Positions 44,763-54,392 of a stretch of 64,000 nt of DNA are shown piece by piece. Numbering within the stretch: the stretch's first letter is position 1; each line of letters begins with the position of its first letter. A program made the translations under genes and the position numbers. The stretch comes from JANRJY01 sp033763735 (lineage in GTDB: Bacteria; Bacteroidota; Bacteroidia; Cytophagales; UBA9547): assembly GCA_033763735.1 (NCBI GenBank), contig JANRJY010000073.1, positions 1 through 64,000 on the forward strand. Reading direction: 5' to 3'. The notes under the pieces are model-generated. The model was not told where the DNA came from and made no database searches. It was given only the letters and a program-made list of their open reading frames with translations.

Positions 44763-44765
44763 CGC

Positions 44766-45392
44766 TTACAAACTTTTAAATTCAAACCCCTGATTATGAA
44801 AGTGTTCCAAGTATTTTGGCAATACATACCGTAGGTTTTTTTCCGCTTTATAACTATCATGAAACACCACTATGGAGCCTTTTATAGTTTTGGAAATGGA
44901 ACGTTTAAGGCATTTTTCTGGACTAATTTTAGCGCTATAATCGCAAGTGAGCACATCCCACATGATTATTCGGTATTTCTTTAATAATTCTCTGGATTGG
45001 GATTTCTTAATTCGACCATAAGGAGGGCGGAATAACTCTGAAGTTTTTTTCATTTGATTTTGATATAATTCTTCAGATTTAGCAATATTTTCAAAATATA
45101 TCGGGTCTTTGGTTTGCCACCCTTTTAAGTGGTTAAATGTGTGATTGCCAATTACATGCCCATTACTTATAATTTGATTAAAAATGGCGGGGTGCTTACT
45201 AACATTATCACCTACACAGAAAAAAGTAGCTTTGGCTTTATAATTATTTAGTTGTTCCAATACAAAATTTGTTATTTCAGGCAAGGGTCCATCATCAAAA
45301 GTTAAGTATATAACTTTTTCATTTGTTTTGATGTTCCATGTTAACTTAGGAAGTAAAAATCTGAGAATCAAGGAAAAATCTTCTAAAATCAA
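44766..45392 (-). CDS. Polysaccharide deacetylase (NodB domain, carbohydrate esterase 4)
   Basis: 208 residues. The metal-dependent deacetylase motif TFDDGP with Asp33 and Asp34 is followed by GNHTFNHLKG with His84 and His88, then LFRPPYGR. The zinc-binding and catalytic residues are therefore present. It removes acetyl groups from N-acetylglucosamine in chitin-like, peptidoglycan or exopolysaccharide chains. The start is a TTG that overlaps the miaA stop as TTGA. No signal peptide is evident. Confidence 0.85.
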   Translation of the reverse strand: MILEDFSLILRFLLPKLTWNIKTNEKVIYLTFDDGPLPEITNFVLEQLNNYKAKATFFCVGDNVSKHPAIFNQIISNGHVIGNHTFNHLKGWQTKDPIYFENIAKSEELYQNQMKKTSELFRPPYGRIKKSQSRELLKKYRIIMWDVLTCDYSAKISPEKCLKRSISKTIKGSIVVFHDSYKAEKNLRYVLPKYLEHFHNQGFEFKSL

Positions 45393-46300
45393 TTCTTTTT
45401 TAATTTATTCAGTACAAATGACAATATTTCTTTTCTATTTTCAGGTTTAAACCAAGTGGTGTTTTTGTCTTTCTTGAACCATGTTTCTTGGCGCTTGGCA
45501 TAGTTTCTTGAGTTTTTTTTGATTTGTTCTATAGCCTCTTCCAAGCTTAATTCTTCATCAAAATATTGAAAAACCTCCTTATATCCAACGGTTTGCAAAG
45601 GATAGGTGTTCCTATACTGTATTAATTTTTTCACTTCATCAAACAACCCTGATTGCACCATCAAATCCACCCTTTTGTTGATACGATCAAATAGTACCGT
45701 TCTTTCCATTTCCAAACCAATGGCAATGCTACTAAATTTTCTTTCTTTTTTTGATAACAATCGTAGTTTTGAATAAGGCATTCCTGATGCAATGCAAACT
45801 TCCAGTGCTCTTACAACTCTTTGCTTATTACTCTTATCCATTTGTTCATAATATTCAGGATCTAGCAATTGTAATTGAATTTGTAGTTCTTCAAATCGTC
45901 CGTTATTTGCTTTTTCCGTCAATTCCTCACGCAATTTCAAATCGGCTAATGGCATATCATCAAGTCCATACAACAAAGCATCGATGTATAATCCGGAACC
46001 TCCAACAAGAATCAGTTCATTGTATTTTTCAAATAATTGGTTAATTAATTCTAATGCCTCAATTTCAAAAACGCCTGCATTTAAGTAATTGTCAACCTTA
46101 CGGTTATTAATAAAATGATGAGGCACTTGGGCAAGTTCATCAGATGTTGGTTTGGCTGTGCCAATATTCATTTCGATATAAAATTGTCTTGAATCAGCAG
46201 ATATAACTTCTGTTTTCAATTGTTTTGCCAAATAAATTGACAAATCCGTTTTGCCAACTGCCGTGGGTCCTACAATCACAATTAAATTTTTTTTATCCAT
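45389..46300 (-). CDS. miaA: tRNA dimethylallyltransferase
   Basis: 303 residues from the ATG at 46300; a GTG 15 bases upstream could extend it. The P-loop GPTAVGKTDL is at residues 11-20. Conserved SADSRQFYIEMNIGTAKP, GGSGLYIDALLYG and QRVVRALEV follow. The enzyme prenylates A37 of tRNAs that read codons starting with U. Length is normal. It overlaps the deacetylase gene by 4 bases, forming an operon with it and the methyltransferase gene. Confidence 0.96.
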   Translation of the reverse strand: MDKKNLIVIVGPTAVGKTDLSIYLAKQLKTEVISADSRQFYIEMNIGTAKPTSDELAQVPHHFINNRKVDNYLNAGVFEIEALELINQLFEKYNELILVGGSGLYIDALLYGLDDMPLADLKLREELTEKANNGRFEELQIQLQLLDPEYYEQMDKSNKQRVVRALEVCIASGMPYSKLRLLSKKERKFSSIAIGLEMERTVLFDRINKRVDLMVQSGLFDEVKKLIQYRNTYPLQTVGYKEVFQYFDEELSLEEAIEQIKKNSRNYAKRQETWFKKDKNTTWFKPENRKEILSFVLNKLKKN

Positions 46301-46391
46301 TATTCGATAAACCACTTATAATTAATTAACTAAATTGATAAAAAAACGTACTTAGTATACAATCTTTGCAAAGCATTAGCTAATTTGGACC

Positions 46392-47030
46392 ATGCGATTA
46401 ATTACAGTAAATATTTGTTTGCTTATATTTTCTCTACAAACTCAAGCTCAAACAGCCATTGGGGGTAAAATAGGGGTAAGTATAGCAAACGTAGCCACAA
46501 ATGTAAGCGACCCAAATGCCAAATCAAAAATTGGCGTCAATGGAGGTTTTGTATTTGCATATGGAATAGGCAATGGCAAAATTTCCTTCGTAGGTGAGCT
46601 TCTTTTTACTCAAAAAGGTGGAAACAATATTGTAAGTGGTGATGTAAATCGGTTTTACATTGAAATACCTGCAATGCTACGTTATGGATTTAGTATTGTA
46701 GAAAGTTTTCCATTAAGAATATTTATCAATGCAGGCCCTTATTTAGGACTCGGTTTTGGACAACGATCGGGTGGCGATGCATATTATAATAAGGACGCAG
46801 GCAGTACTAATGTGATGGAAATGGGTGTAGCAGCAGGTGGCGGTTTTATGTATCCTGCAGGACCGGGCAATATTTTTGTGGAAGGCAGATATTCTTACGC
46901 CTTAACCAATTTGGTAAACAAAACCTTGGAACGTAACGAATATACAGCAATATCAGCAGGTTATTTGTACACTTTAAAAGGCAAATCGCAAGAAGAAAAA
47001 GACAAAACTATTGCTCCGGGTTTTGAGTGA
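46392..47030 (+). CDS. Outer-membrane beta-barrel (PorT-like) protein
   Basis: 212 residues. A signal peptide (MRLITVNICLLIFSLQTQAQ) is followed by barrel strands such as IGGKIGVSIANVATN, NGGFVFAYGIGNGKISFVGELLFTQK-type stretches, RIFINAGPYLGLGFG and FVEGRYSYALTNLV. It resembles the PorT/opacity family. The last 20 residues are charged, so the C-terminus is not a simple barrel strand. Function is unknown. It is divergent from miaA. Confidence 0.7.
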   Translation: MRLITVNICLLIFSLQTQAQTAIGGKIGVSIANVATNVSDPNAKSKIGVNGGFVFAYGIGNGKISFVGELLFTQKGGNNIVSGDVNRFYIEIPAMLRYGFSIVESFPLRIFINAGPYLGLGFGQRSGGDAYYNKDAGSTNVMEMGVAAGGGFMYPAGPGNIFVEGRYSYALTNLVNKTLERNEYTAISAGYLYTLKGKSQEEKDKTIAPGFE

Positions 47031-47038
47031 TTCTATTT

Positions 47039-48367
47039 TTATGATTTCAATTTTTCGAATTCTTTTCTTTGAGCTAGGCTATAATGGAATAGAAACGGTG
47101 TCCAAAATGAGAAGAAATAATAAAATTCTTTTGAAGTAAACGGGACATCGTACAAACAATATATTAAAAAGGATAGGTAAAAAAGCTTGGAAACTATATT
47201 CAGTTGCTTAAACAAGATGATAAACGGCAAAACTAATGCCAATATGAACATAAAAAGACTTACCAAGCCATATTGCGCTCCAAAATCAATGAATTGATTA
47301 TGTGGTTTTAACCAATTTTCGGGGTTATTAGGGTAATATTTTTTGTAATAAATTTTAAAAACGGAATCGGCTTTCGTTGGCGAAATACCTTTCCATGGAT
47401 TATCACTAATTATTTTTAAACCAAGCTTAATGGATTCGATTCGTGAATTGTCCAATTCACTCAAATTAGCATTATCTATTGTATAAAAATTAGAGGTTAG
47501 ATTATCGTATTTTAATCTTAAAACTGGTGATATTCTGAACATTACAGCTATAAAACCGCAAATGAGCACTACTGAAATTATTACTATTTGTAATTTTATT
47601 ATCCTTTTGACAATGAGATCAATGCCTATATAAACTAAAGTTAAATAAATAAACATCAGGCCAGTTCGAGATGCCAAAAAATGCGCGAATAAAAAAAACC
47701 AAATTGCCAGGCAAAACAGGCCAAGCCTTGACAGATTGTTGCTTTTTATAAATTTAAGGTAAATACACATATAAATATTGAAAAGGAATCCGGTGAACAT
47801 GAAAAAGCTAAAAAAATGATGATAAATATTAAGTGGAATTGACTGTTCAAACATTATTATCAGGATGTCCCATGTGGGGGTTGAAAGCAATACCGATGTA
47901 AGATTTTCAAAATGAATGGAAAAATTATACAATGTCCAAATAGAAAGAGAAAAAGCCACGAGGATATAAATGCCCATTATGCTGTTGTACAACCATGATT
48001 TTTGAAATGGTAGTAGAAAGAAAATTGAAGAATAGGCAATAATAATTGTTCTGCTTTTTACGCAGTATTCTATATCTTCAGGTGTTTCAAAATTGATTAT
48101 ACAGCCAAGTAAATAAGAAATGGGTAAAATGGATAATATGAGAATAAATAGCTTTTTAAAGTTCTTAAGGTCATATTCATTTTTAATACAATTAGCAATT
48201 ATTAATGCAGGTATAACTGTTGCAATAGTTATGCTTGAAATAGAAATATGTTTGGCTATCAAAAAATTGGCTGGAATCAATAAAAAGAGCCCTGCATAAA
48301 TAAAAATATATAAAAATTGATAGATTAAATTATGCTGTTTCAAAGGTAGCCTATAATAACTTTTCAA
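47039..48367 (-). CDS. O-antigen ligase/polymerase family membrane protein (1)
   Basis: 442 residues with about 11-12 membrane helices and a long extracytoplasmic loop (about 275-345) carrying SRIESIKLGLKIISDNPWKGISP and HNQFID. This loop is typical of the Wzy_C/WaaL superfamily that joins repeat units or attaches them to a carrier. The start is a TTG inside the preceding glycosyltransferase gene (17-base overlap). A second protein of the same type is encoded at 49396-50670. Confidence 0.82.
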   Translation of the reverse strand: MKSYYRLPLKQHNLIYQFLYIFIYAGLFLLIPANFLIAKHISISSITIATVIPALIIANCIKNEYDLKNFKKLFILILSILPISYLLGCIINFETPEDIEYCVKSRTIIIAYSSIFFLLPFQKSWLYNSIMGIYILVAFSLSIWTLYNFSIHFENLTSVLLSTPTWDILIIMFEQSIPLNIYHHFFSFFMFTGFLFNIYMCIYLKFIKSNNLSRLGLFCLAIWFFLFAHFLASRTGLMFIYLTLVYIGIDLIVKRIIKLQIVIISVVLICGFIAVMFRISPVLRLKYDNLTSNFYTIDNANLSELDNSRIESIKLGLKIISDNPWKGISPTKADSVFKIYYKKYYPNNPENWLKPHNQFIDFGAQYGLVSLFMFILALVLPFIILFKQLNIVSKLFYLSFLIYCLYDVPFTSKEFYYFFSFWTPFLFHYSLAQRKEFEKLKS

Positions 48368-49418
48368 TCAATTCAATATGGCATTTTACAAAATTATCCA
48401 ATGAGTATTTACTGATGATTTTTTCTTTGGATTCTTTTGTTAGAAAATGGTGCTCGTTAATTACATTCTGCAATTTTTCATTCAAAGCATTGGAATCGGT
48501 AGGATTGAAATAAATAACTGATTCGCCATAAACTTCGTGCAAAACTTCAATATCAGAACAAATACATGGCGTGTTTTGAACAATTGACTCCAGTGGAGGG
48601 TAGCCAAATCCTTCATACAGGCTTGGAAAAACACTTGCCACTGCATTTTTGTAAATATACACCAACTCCTCATCACTTATGTTTTCTAAAAAGATAATAT
48701 TATTTTTTGTTTTGTCCTGCTCTATTATGGTGAGGGATTCACGGTCAACTGTTTTTAACCCTTCTTTTTTGCCTACTATTACGAGCTTATATTCAGTGTT
48801 CTGTAAGGTAAATTTGGAAAATGCCTCCAATAATATTTTAATATTTTTATGTGGCTTTAGATTTCCTACAAAAAGAAAATATTTTTTTGGTACACGAATG
48901 GTTATTGCTTGAATTTCACAAAAATCAATTCCATTATAAATGACTTCAATTTTATTACTTTTAACGCCCGTGTGCTTTATAATTTCCCTTTTTGAAAAAT
49001 TTGATACAGTAATTATTTTATTTGAAACTGTTGAAGCTAATTGAATTAGTACTTTTGAATAAATTTTTTGAGATAAAGACAATTCATGAAAGTATGCCAA
49101 GTGAAATACATCATGGATTGTAACTAATTTCTTTTTTGCGTTTATGGGTAACAAAGGTACGTTATAATGTGGAGACCAGAATAATTTACATTTTGGGATT
49201 TTATTGAATAATTCAAATTGTTCACGAATAGAATATATTGAAGAATTCAAAATTTCAAAATCTAAATTCTTAAAAATTGGATATCGCTCTAATGATTTTG
49301 AATTAGTTAATATTTTGGTGTGATATTTTTCAGATATTGGTATGATTAAATTACGCAAATAGGTACCAATACCAGAACCATATAGCAATCTGGCATCAAT
49401 TACTAATTCGTATTCCAT
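48351..49418 (-). CDS. Glycosyltransferase family 4
   Basis: 355 residues. The GT-B fold protein begins YELVIDARLLYGSGIGTYL and has the C-terminal motifs FLFVGNLKPHKN, FLENISDEELV and SLYEGFGYPPLESI with the conserved Glu. It probably adds one sugar to the repeat unit of the surface polysaccharide. Its ATG overlaps the end of the upstream polymerase gene by 23 bases, so translation is coupled. Confidence 0.9.
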   Translation of the reverse strand: MEYELVIDARLLYGSGIGTYLRNLIIPISEKYHTKILTNSKSLERYPIFKNLDFEILNSSIYSIREQFELFNKIPKCKLFWSPHYNVPLLPINAKKKLVTIHDVFHLAYFHELSLSQKIYSKVLIQLASTVSNKIITVSNFSKREIIKHTGVKSNKIEVIYNGIDFCEIQAITIRVPKKYFLFVGNLKPHKNIKILLEAFSKFTLQNTEYKLVIVGKKEGLKTVDRESLTIIEQDKTKNNIIFLENISDEELVYIYKNAVASVFPSLYEGFGYPPLESIVQNTPCICSDIEVLHEVYGESVIYFNPTDSNALNEKLQNVINEHHFLTKESKEKIISKYSLDNFVKCHIELIEKLL

Positions 49419-50670
49419 TATTTTCTTCTGGTTCGATTAATTTAAATTTATCTTCATATTTAAAATATAAAAAATTTAATAATGCAATATGTGCCCACAC
49501 ATAAGGTCTTAAAATATTTTGTATAAAACATAGCATTATCATTTCTATTATTAAAGCCCAAGCAAAAGCTTTCAATATTCTTGACTCAAATATCAAGTTC
49601 CTTTTAAAAAGTATTTTTGCAAAATTAATTGGTTTTAAAAGTAGCCTTTGAAAAAATAAAATAAAAAATATTACTCCTACTATTCCAGAAGCAGCTAAAA
49701 TTTCAATTGGAACACAAACTCCTTCAAATTCTTTAGCTTGAGTTTGATTTTCTACAATTACACCTTGCAGTTGAGCAATAGCAGGAGCTATTCCTCCTAA
49801 ACTATATCCAATCCATGGACTTTCCAAAAAAGTATTGAAAGTCCGCAAAGTTCCATATATTCTGTCGTTAGAGGAGTGACTTCCTATGCCGTTTAACATA
49901 AAAGCAAACTTATCGAAATTAATTATAAATAAGCAAGCACATATAATCAACAGTGTAACAAAGCCTGTAATAAAGTAAAACGATTTTGCACTGATTTTAC
50001 CTGAAAATATATTTTCAACAAATACAATAAAAATATATAAAAAGACGGAAGCTATTGAAATTGCGATACCTGTTCTGGAACTGCTCAACAAAAGAGTTAA
50101 GGTAATAACATAAAATTTAAAATTTTGACTTGTTACTACCTTGATTTTATTATAATATAGGTAAAACAATATTGACCAACCTATAATTAAGTATGTGGCA
50201 AAAAAGGAGGGTTCATAACTGAATCCGTTTATTCTTGGAATATTTGCCGCCCACCATTGTTGCACAAAAAGATTAATTCCAAATAGGCCTAATGCAAACT
50301 GCAACAATCCGAATAAGGAAATCAAATAAAATGAATTAATATAAATCCTAACTAAGTCATTTACAGAAATTTTATTTTCATTCACAATGCCAATTATGAG
50401 CAGAAATGACACAATCAACCATAAGAAATATCCAATATTTCGAGTTAATAACGGTGTGTTTGGTAAAAAAAAGAACAAAAAAAACATCCATATTAAAAAA
50501 TACATCAGCCCTAACATTTTTAAATTAAAACTTGAATGTAAAGTACTTTTAAAAAATATTATTAACGAAAGAATATAGAATATACGTAATGAAAAACCAC
50601 CCAGATTAATATTAAAAATGATATCAAATGAAGAAAATATGAAAAGCAAACTATATACTACCCGATTCAA
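49396..50670 (-). CDS. O-antigen ligase/polymerase family membrane protein (2)
   Basis: 424 residues with about 11 membrane helices. The large periplasmic loop holds RIYGTLRTFNTFLESPWIGYS, with a charged stretch (EFEGVCVPIEIL) as in Wzy proteins. Low sequence identity to the adjacent protein at 47039, so this is not a simple duplication. One of the two may polymerise and the other ligate. The start is TTG at 50670; the frame has no ATG before the first helices. It is divergent from the acyltransferase gene. Confidence 0.8.
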   Translation of the reverse strand: MNRVVYSLLFIFSSFDIIFNINLGGFSLRIFYILSLIIFFKSTLHSSFNLKMLGLMYFLIWMFFLFFFLPNTPLLTRNIGYFLWLIVSFLLIIGIVNENKISVNDLVRIYINSFYLISLFGLLQFALGLFGINLFVQQWWAANIPRINGFSYEPSFFATYLIIGWSILFYLYYNKIKVVTSQNFKFYVITLTLLLSSSRTGIAISIASVFLYIFIVFVENIFSGKISAKSFYFITGFVTLLIICACLFIINFDKFAFMLNGIGSHSSNDRIYGTLRTFNTFLESPWIGYSLGGIAPAIAQLQGVIVENQTQAKEFEGVCVPIEILAASGIVGVIFFILFFQRLLLKPINFAKILFKRNLIFESRILKAFAWALIIEMIMLCFIQNILRPYVWAHIALLNFLYFKYEDKFKLIEPEENNGIRISN

Positions 50671-50729
50671 TTTTTTAAATTTATTAAACTATTTTTGCCT
50701 AATCTTGGTACAAATTTAATGAATATATA

Positions 50730-51749
50730 TTGGTAGAAGAAAAAAGATACAACTGGATTGATTATGCCAAAACATTGGGCATTTTTTTTGTCTTACTGGG
50801 TCATTTACAAATACCCCATACTTTAGAATATTATATTTTTTCTTTTCATATGCCTTTATTCTTTTTTTTATCTGGTTTTCTTTATAAAAGCCGAGATAAT
50901 TATAAAAATTTTTATATGAAAAAAACCAAAAGTCTACTTTTCCCTTATATTTTTTTTAGTGTATTGAGTTTGGCTTTCTATTTTTTAGTTGCCAAAAACT
51001 ATGGAAATGATAGCAATCTGAATTTGTCAATTTGGCATCCGATTATTGGTGTTTTATACGGTAATGGCATTAATAATTACTTAATACATAACATTGCACT
51101 GTGGTTTTTGCCCTGTCTTTTTTGCACTGAATTACTTTTTTTTACACTTATTAGATTTTTTAAGTCAAATATTGTAATTGCACCAATTTGTATTTGCTTA
51201 AGTTTTTTTCAAATTTTCATTTGGAATAAAAATTGGGTTAGGTTACCGTTTAGTTTAAATGTATCTTTAATAGCTCTAATATTTTATTATTCAGGTTATT
51301 TGATTAAAAACATCCCATTTAAATTTAAATTTAACAACATTATATTATCAATTCTGGCAATTCTACTTTTGTTGTTAACATTCTATTTGAGTCAATTAAA
51401 TGGCCGAATAGATCTTAACTCTTTGACAATAAAAAATCCCATATACTTTTTATTAAATGCCTTTTTGGGGACTTTATTTATTTGTATACTTTCTACACTT
51501 TTGAGCAATGTACTTGGCTATATTGCCATTGTAAAAATAATTTCTGAAAATACATTAACTATTTTTGCCTTGCATTTATTGGTTTTTACTTTAATAAAAG
51601 GAGTCATAATAATTTTGTTAAAGTTGCCTCTTGAACTATGGACAAGTGTTTATTTTAATATTTGTATTGCTTTAATTGACATGTCAATATTATTAATTGT
51701 GGCAAAACTTTTAGAAAAAAAACTACCTGTAGCTATAGGTAAAATTTAA
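50730..51749 (+). CDS. Acyltransferase family 3 membrane protein
   Basis: 339 residues with about 10 membrane helices. The N-terminal motif KRYNWIDYAKTLGIFFVLLGH with the catalytic-type His, and FHMPLFFFLSGFLY, are typical of acyltransferase 3 (OafA-like and related). It probably O-acetylates sugars of the surface polysaccharide at the inner membrane. The start is a TTG: upstream ATGs are out of frame. It is the only gene on the plus strand between 47 and 54 kb and its end overlaps the next gene by 4 bases. Confidence 0.85.
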   Translation: MVEEKRYNWIDYAKTLGIFFVLLGHLQIPHTLEYYIFSFHMPLFFFLSGFLYKSRDNYKNFYMKKTKSLLFPYIFFSVLSLAFYFLVAKNYGNDSNLNLSIWHPIIGVLYGNGINNYLIHNIALWFLPCLFCTELLFFTLIRFFKSNIVIAPICICLSFFQIFIWNKNWVRLPFSLNVSLIALIFYYSGYLIKNIPFKFKFNNIILSILAILLLLLTFYLSQLNGRIDLNSLTIKNPIYFLLNAFLGTLFICILSTLLSNVLGYIAIVKIISENTLTIFALHLLVFTLIKGVIIILLKLPLELWTSVYFNICIALIDMSILLIVAKLLEKKLPVAIGKI

Positions 51750-54295
51750 AACCCAATTAACTCAATATTTTTAAATTTGAAATTTTTTATATTATTGCCA
51801 AATATTCGCACTTGAATAATATCAGAGTCATTTTTAATTTCAAATTCATTTTCATAAGTATTAATTTCTCTGTTTTTGTCAATATTTATAATCGATATTA
51901 AATTGGCATTTGAAATCACTTCAACATTAAAAGCAGTAGGACGGGCGGCCTCTATATGTACATTGATTTTATACTTTCCCTTACTTAATTTAACTGATTT
52001 ACTGGTCATTATAAAATCATTAGTCACAAACTCGTCAATTTTATAAACAACATTCTTACCCTCTACTAAATCATGTCCATGTTTCCTTTCAAACAATCTA
52101 CAATCTAGGCTTAGTGAATGTTCTGAAGGCATTTTTAAGAAATTACCTATTCTCAAAATTTTAATTTTTTCAACATTTATTGGCTCAAAGTTCGAAATAT
52201 GAATTGTAATAGAGTTAGATAATGAACTTATAAAAATTGAATCGCTACTGTTATTAATTTTACTTAATAGATTCCCTTCAGTAAAAATATAAGCCTCATT
52301 CAGTTTTATATTTTCAAACTGATAAATTCCTGAAGAAAGTTTCAATGGATTGCTCTGGTAAGTTGTATACCCAATGCTGTCATTTTGTTCATTTTTAATA
52401 AAATCGGTGTGAATTGATTCCTTTATAAAACGAACCTCGTTTGGGTCAATATTATCCGTCATTTTCAATTTAAAGTAATTTAAAATTAATCCGTCCTTTA
52501 TTGTTTTAAATAATTGAAATTCAATGGCACCATTTATTTCATAAATTGAAAATTCCTTTGTGAAACAAACTTGATTATTATTGATATTTATTTTGTCCTT
52601 TTCAAGATCAAATCTACTTACAAAAATGCCTCTGTTACAAATATTAACATGGCCAATGCTATTATAGCGCATAACATTTAAAGTATCGAAGCAGGCTTGT
52701 AATACATATTTCCCCGGATTAAGATATATATATGGACCGGAAGTCATTAATCCTACTCCAGCTAAAGAATCTAGTGATAATGATTCAAAAATTGTACTTG
52801 GTTTATTAATAGGACTAGTTATTAATGTCTTTGGTTTAAAAATCCAGTTGGTTGTATAATAAATTTCAAAGGATTTTGGTACAACTATTATAAGCGTCAT
52901 ATATATCAAAATGCTACTAAATAATATCTTGATAAAATTAATGAATCGGGTAAAGTTGTTTTTAATTAAAAAATAGCCTGAAAAAACCATTGATAAAAAA
53001 ATAGTCAATATAAATAAATTATGAGAACTCAAATACCAATTCTCTGGATTTTTAAAAATCGGTAATAAGTGTCGAATAGGTACGAAAAAAGTATTAATTG
53101 GTTTGTTCCAAATAATTTCCCCTCTATTAAATTCAATTATAGTAAAATACATAGATAAGTTAAAAGCGATTGTGACCCCAAAAATAAAAGACATTGAAAT
53201 CTTGAATTTATTAATTATTTCATAAAAAAAACACCCAATTGGAAACACCCAAATCAAAGAATAACACCATGTATACCTTGTGGTCGTTAATCCAGATAGG
53301 TGATATTGATCTACAATCAATAAGGTTGGAATTATAATTAAAGAATAAATAAATGCTACAGAAACAAAAAACCTTTTATTAAATTTATACAATGGCAATA
53401 ATCCAAATAGTCCAAATATTAAAATTGGATTCACAAAAAACAAACCAGAGGATACATCGAAATGATACATTAAAAGCAACATTGCACTTTTTTTAATATC
53501 AAAAATAATAGCATTGGGAGATTCGAATCCTAATTGCATATAGTTAACATATCTAAATAAAATAAAAGAGACAAAAATCAGGATTATGAATAGATAGGAA
53601 GAAGATTTCCAGTTTTGTTGTTTTAGTAAATTGGAAAACCAAAAAATTATAAAGAAACCAATCGAAACTGGTAAAAACCTAATATGAATAAATACAACCA
53701 AAAAGATTAATAATAAAGCTGCCACTATTTCAATCCTTGAACTTTTATTATATTGAAATCGTAGCAATACATATAGTATATAAATACATATCAATCCAAA
53801 AACCAAATCTCCATATATCATGTCACACACATAAGTATAAGGAAGTGAAGTACTTATAATAAATGAAATCCATTTAGAATAATTCAGACCTATGTCAAAT
53901 TCTTTTAAAATGAGAAAAATTACAATTGGCATAAATGATATCAAAAAAGCAAAAAAGAATTTAACTCCAGATATCCCAAAAAGCTGAAATGGAATAATAG
54001 TTAAGATAGGGATAAGTGTACTTCTGAATATTCGATACTCAGTGTTTTCGTGGGCATGCCAATCCATTTTACCATAAAATTGCTGTCTGATTTCTTCATT
54101 TTCATAGTTATTTTTAACATTCATATCTCCATCTTCCCAAATGCTTATTCCTGTAATTATGTAATGAGGCTCATCTCCATCTATTCTCCAATTTGAAAAT
54201 TTAGAGGCTGTGTGAAAGTAAATCAATGCAGGTATTATGATAAAAAAATATCGTTTGAATAAAACAACTGTATCAGAAATTAGACTTAGTTTCAA
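51746..54295 (-). CDS. GT-C type membrane glycosyltransferase with C-terminal beta-sandwich modules
   Basis: 849 residues. The first half has about 12 membrane helices and the GT-C signature RIDGDEPHYI (residues 37-46) in the first periplasmic loop, where the Asp-Glu-Pro acts in substrate binding or catalysis. The second half (about 490-849) is extracytoplasmic and contains three similar segments with a Leu-x-PGKYxLQ, LSSGIYQFEN or LSKGKYKINVHI pattern, suggesting three beta-sandwich modules that may bind glycan. The start is TTG; no in-frame ATG precedes the signature. The acceptor is unknown. Confidence 0.7.
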   Translation of the reverse strand: MKLSLISDTVVLFKRYFFIIIPALIYFHTASKFSNWRIDGDEPHYIITGISIWEDGDMNVKNNYENEEIRQQFYGKMDWHAHENTEYRIFRSTLIPILTIIPFQLFGISGVKFFFAFLISFMPIVIFLILKEFDIGLNYSKWISFIISTSLPYTYVCDMIYGDLVFGLICIYILYVLLRFQYNKSSRIEIVAALLLIFLVVFIHIRFLPVSIGFFIIFWFSNLLKQQNWKSSSYLFIILIFVSFILFRYVNYMQLGFESPNAIIFDIKKSAMLLLMYHFDVSSGLFFVNPILIFGLFGLLPLYKFNKRFFVSVAFIYSLIIIPTLLIVDQYHLSGLTTTRYTWCYSLIWVFPIGCFFYEIINKFKISMSFIFGVTIAFNLSMYFTIIEFNRGEIIWNKPINTFFVPIRHLLPIFKNPENWYLSSHNLFILTIFLSMVFSGYFLIKNNFTRFINFIKILFSSILIYMTLIIVVPKSFEIYYTTNWIFKPKTLITSPINKPSTIFESLSLDSLAGVGLMTSGPYIYLNPGKYVLQACFDTLNVMRYNSIGHVNICNRGIFVSRFDLEKDKININNNQVCFTKEFSIYEINGAIEFQLFKTIKDGLILNYFKLKMTDNIDPNEVRFIKESIHTDFIKNEQNDSIGYTTYQSNPLKLSSGIYQFENIKLNEAYIFTEGNLLSKINNSSDSIFISSLSNSITIHISNFEPINVEKIKILRIGNFLKMPSEHSLSLDCRLFERKHGHDLVEGKNVVYKIDEFVTNDFIMTSKSVKLSKGKYKINVHIEAARPTAFNVEVISNANLISIINIDKNREINTYENEFEIKNDSDIIQVRIFGNNIKNFKFKNIELIGF

Positions 54296-54392
54296 ATTAT
54301 TAAGTTTTTATTATCAATTATGATTCCCTTTCTTGATTAGTAAAAAAGTATGCTATACTTTTACAATTATTGAGCTTCATTCTTTTATTGAA

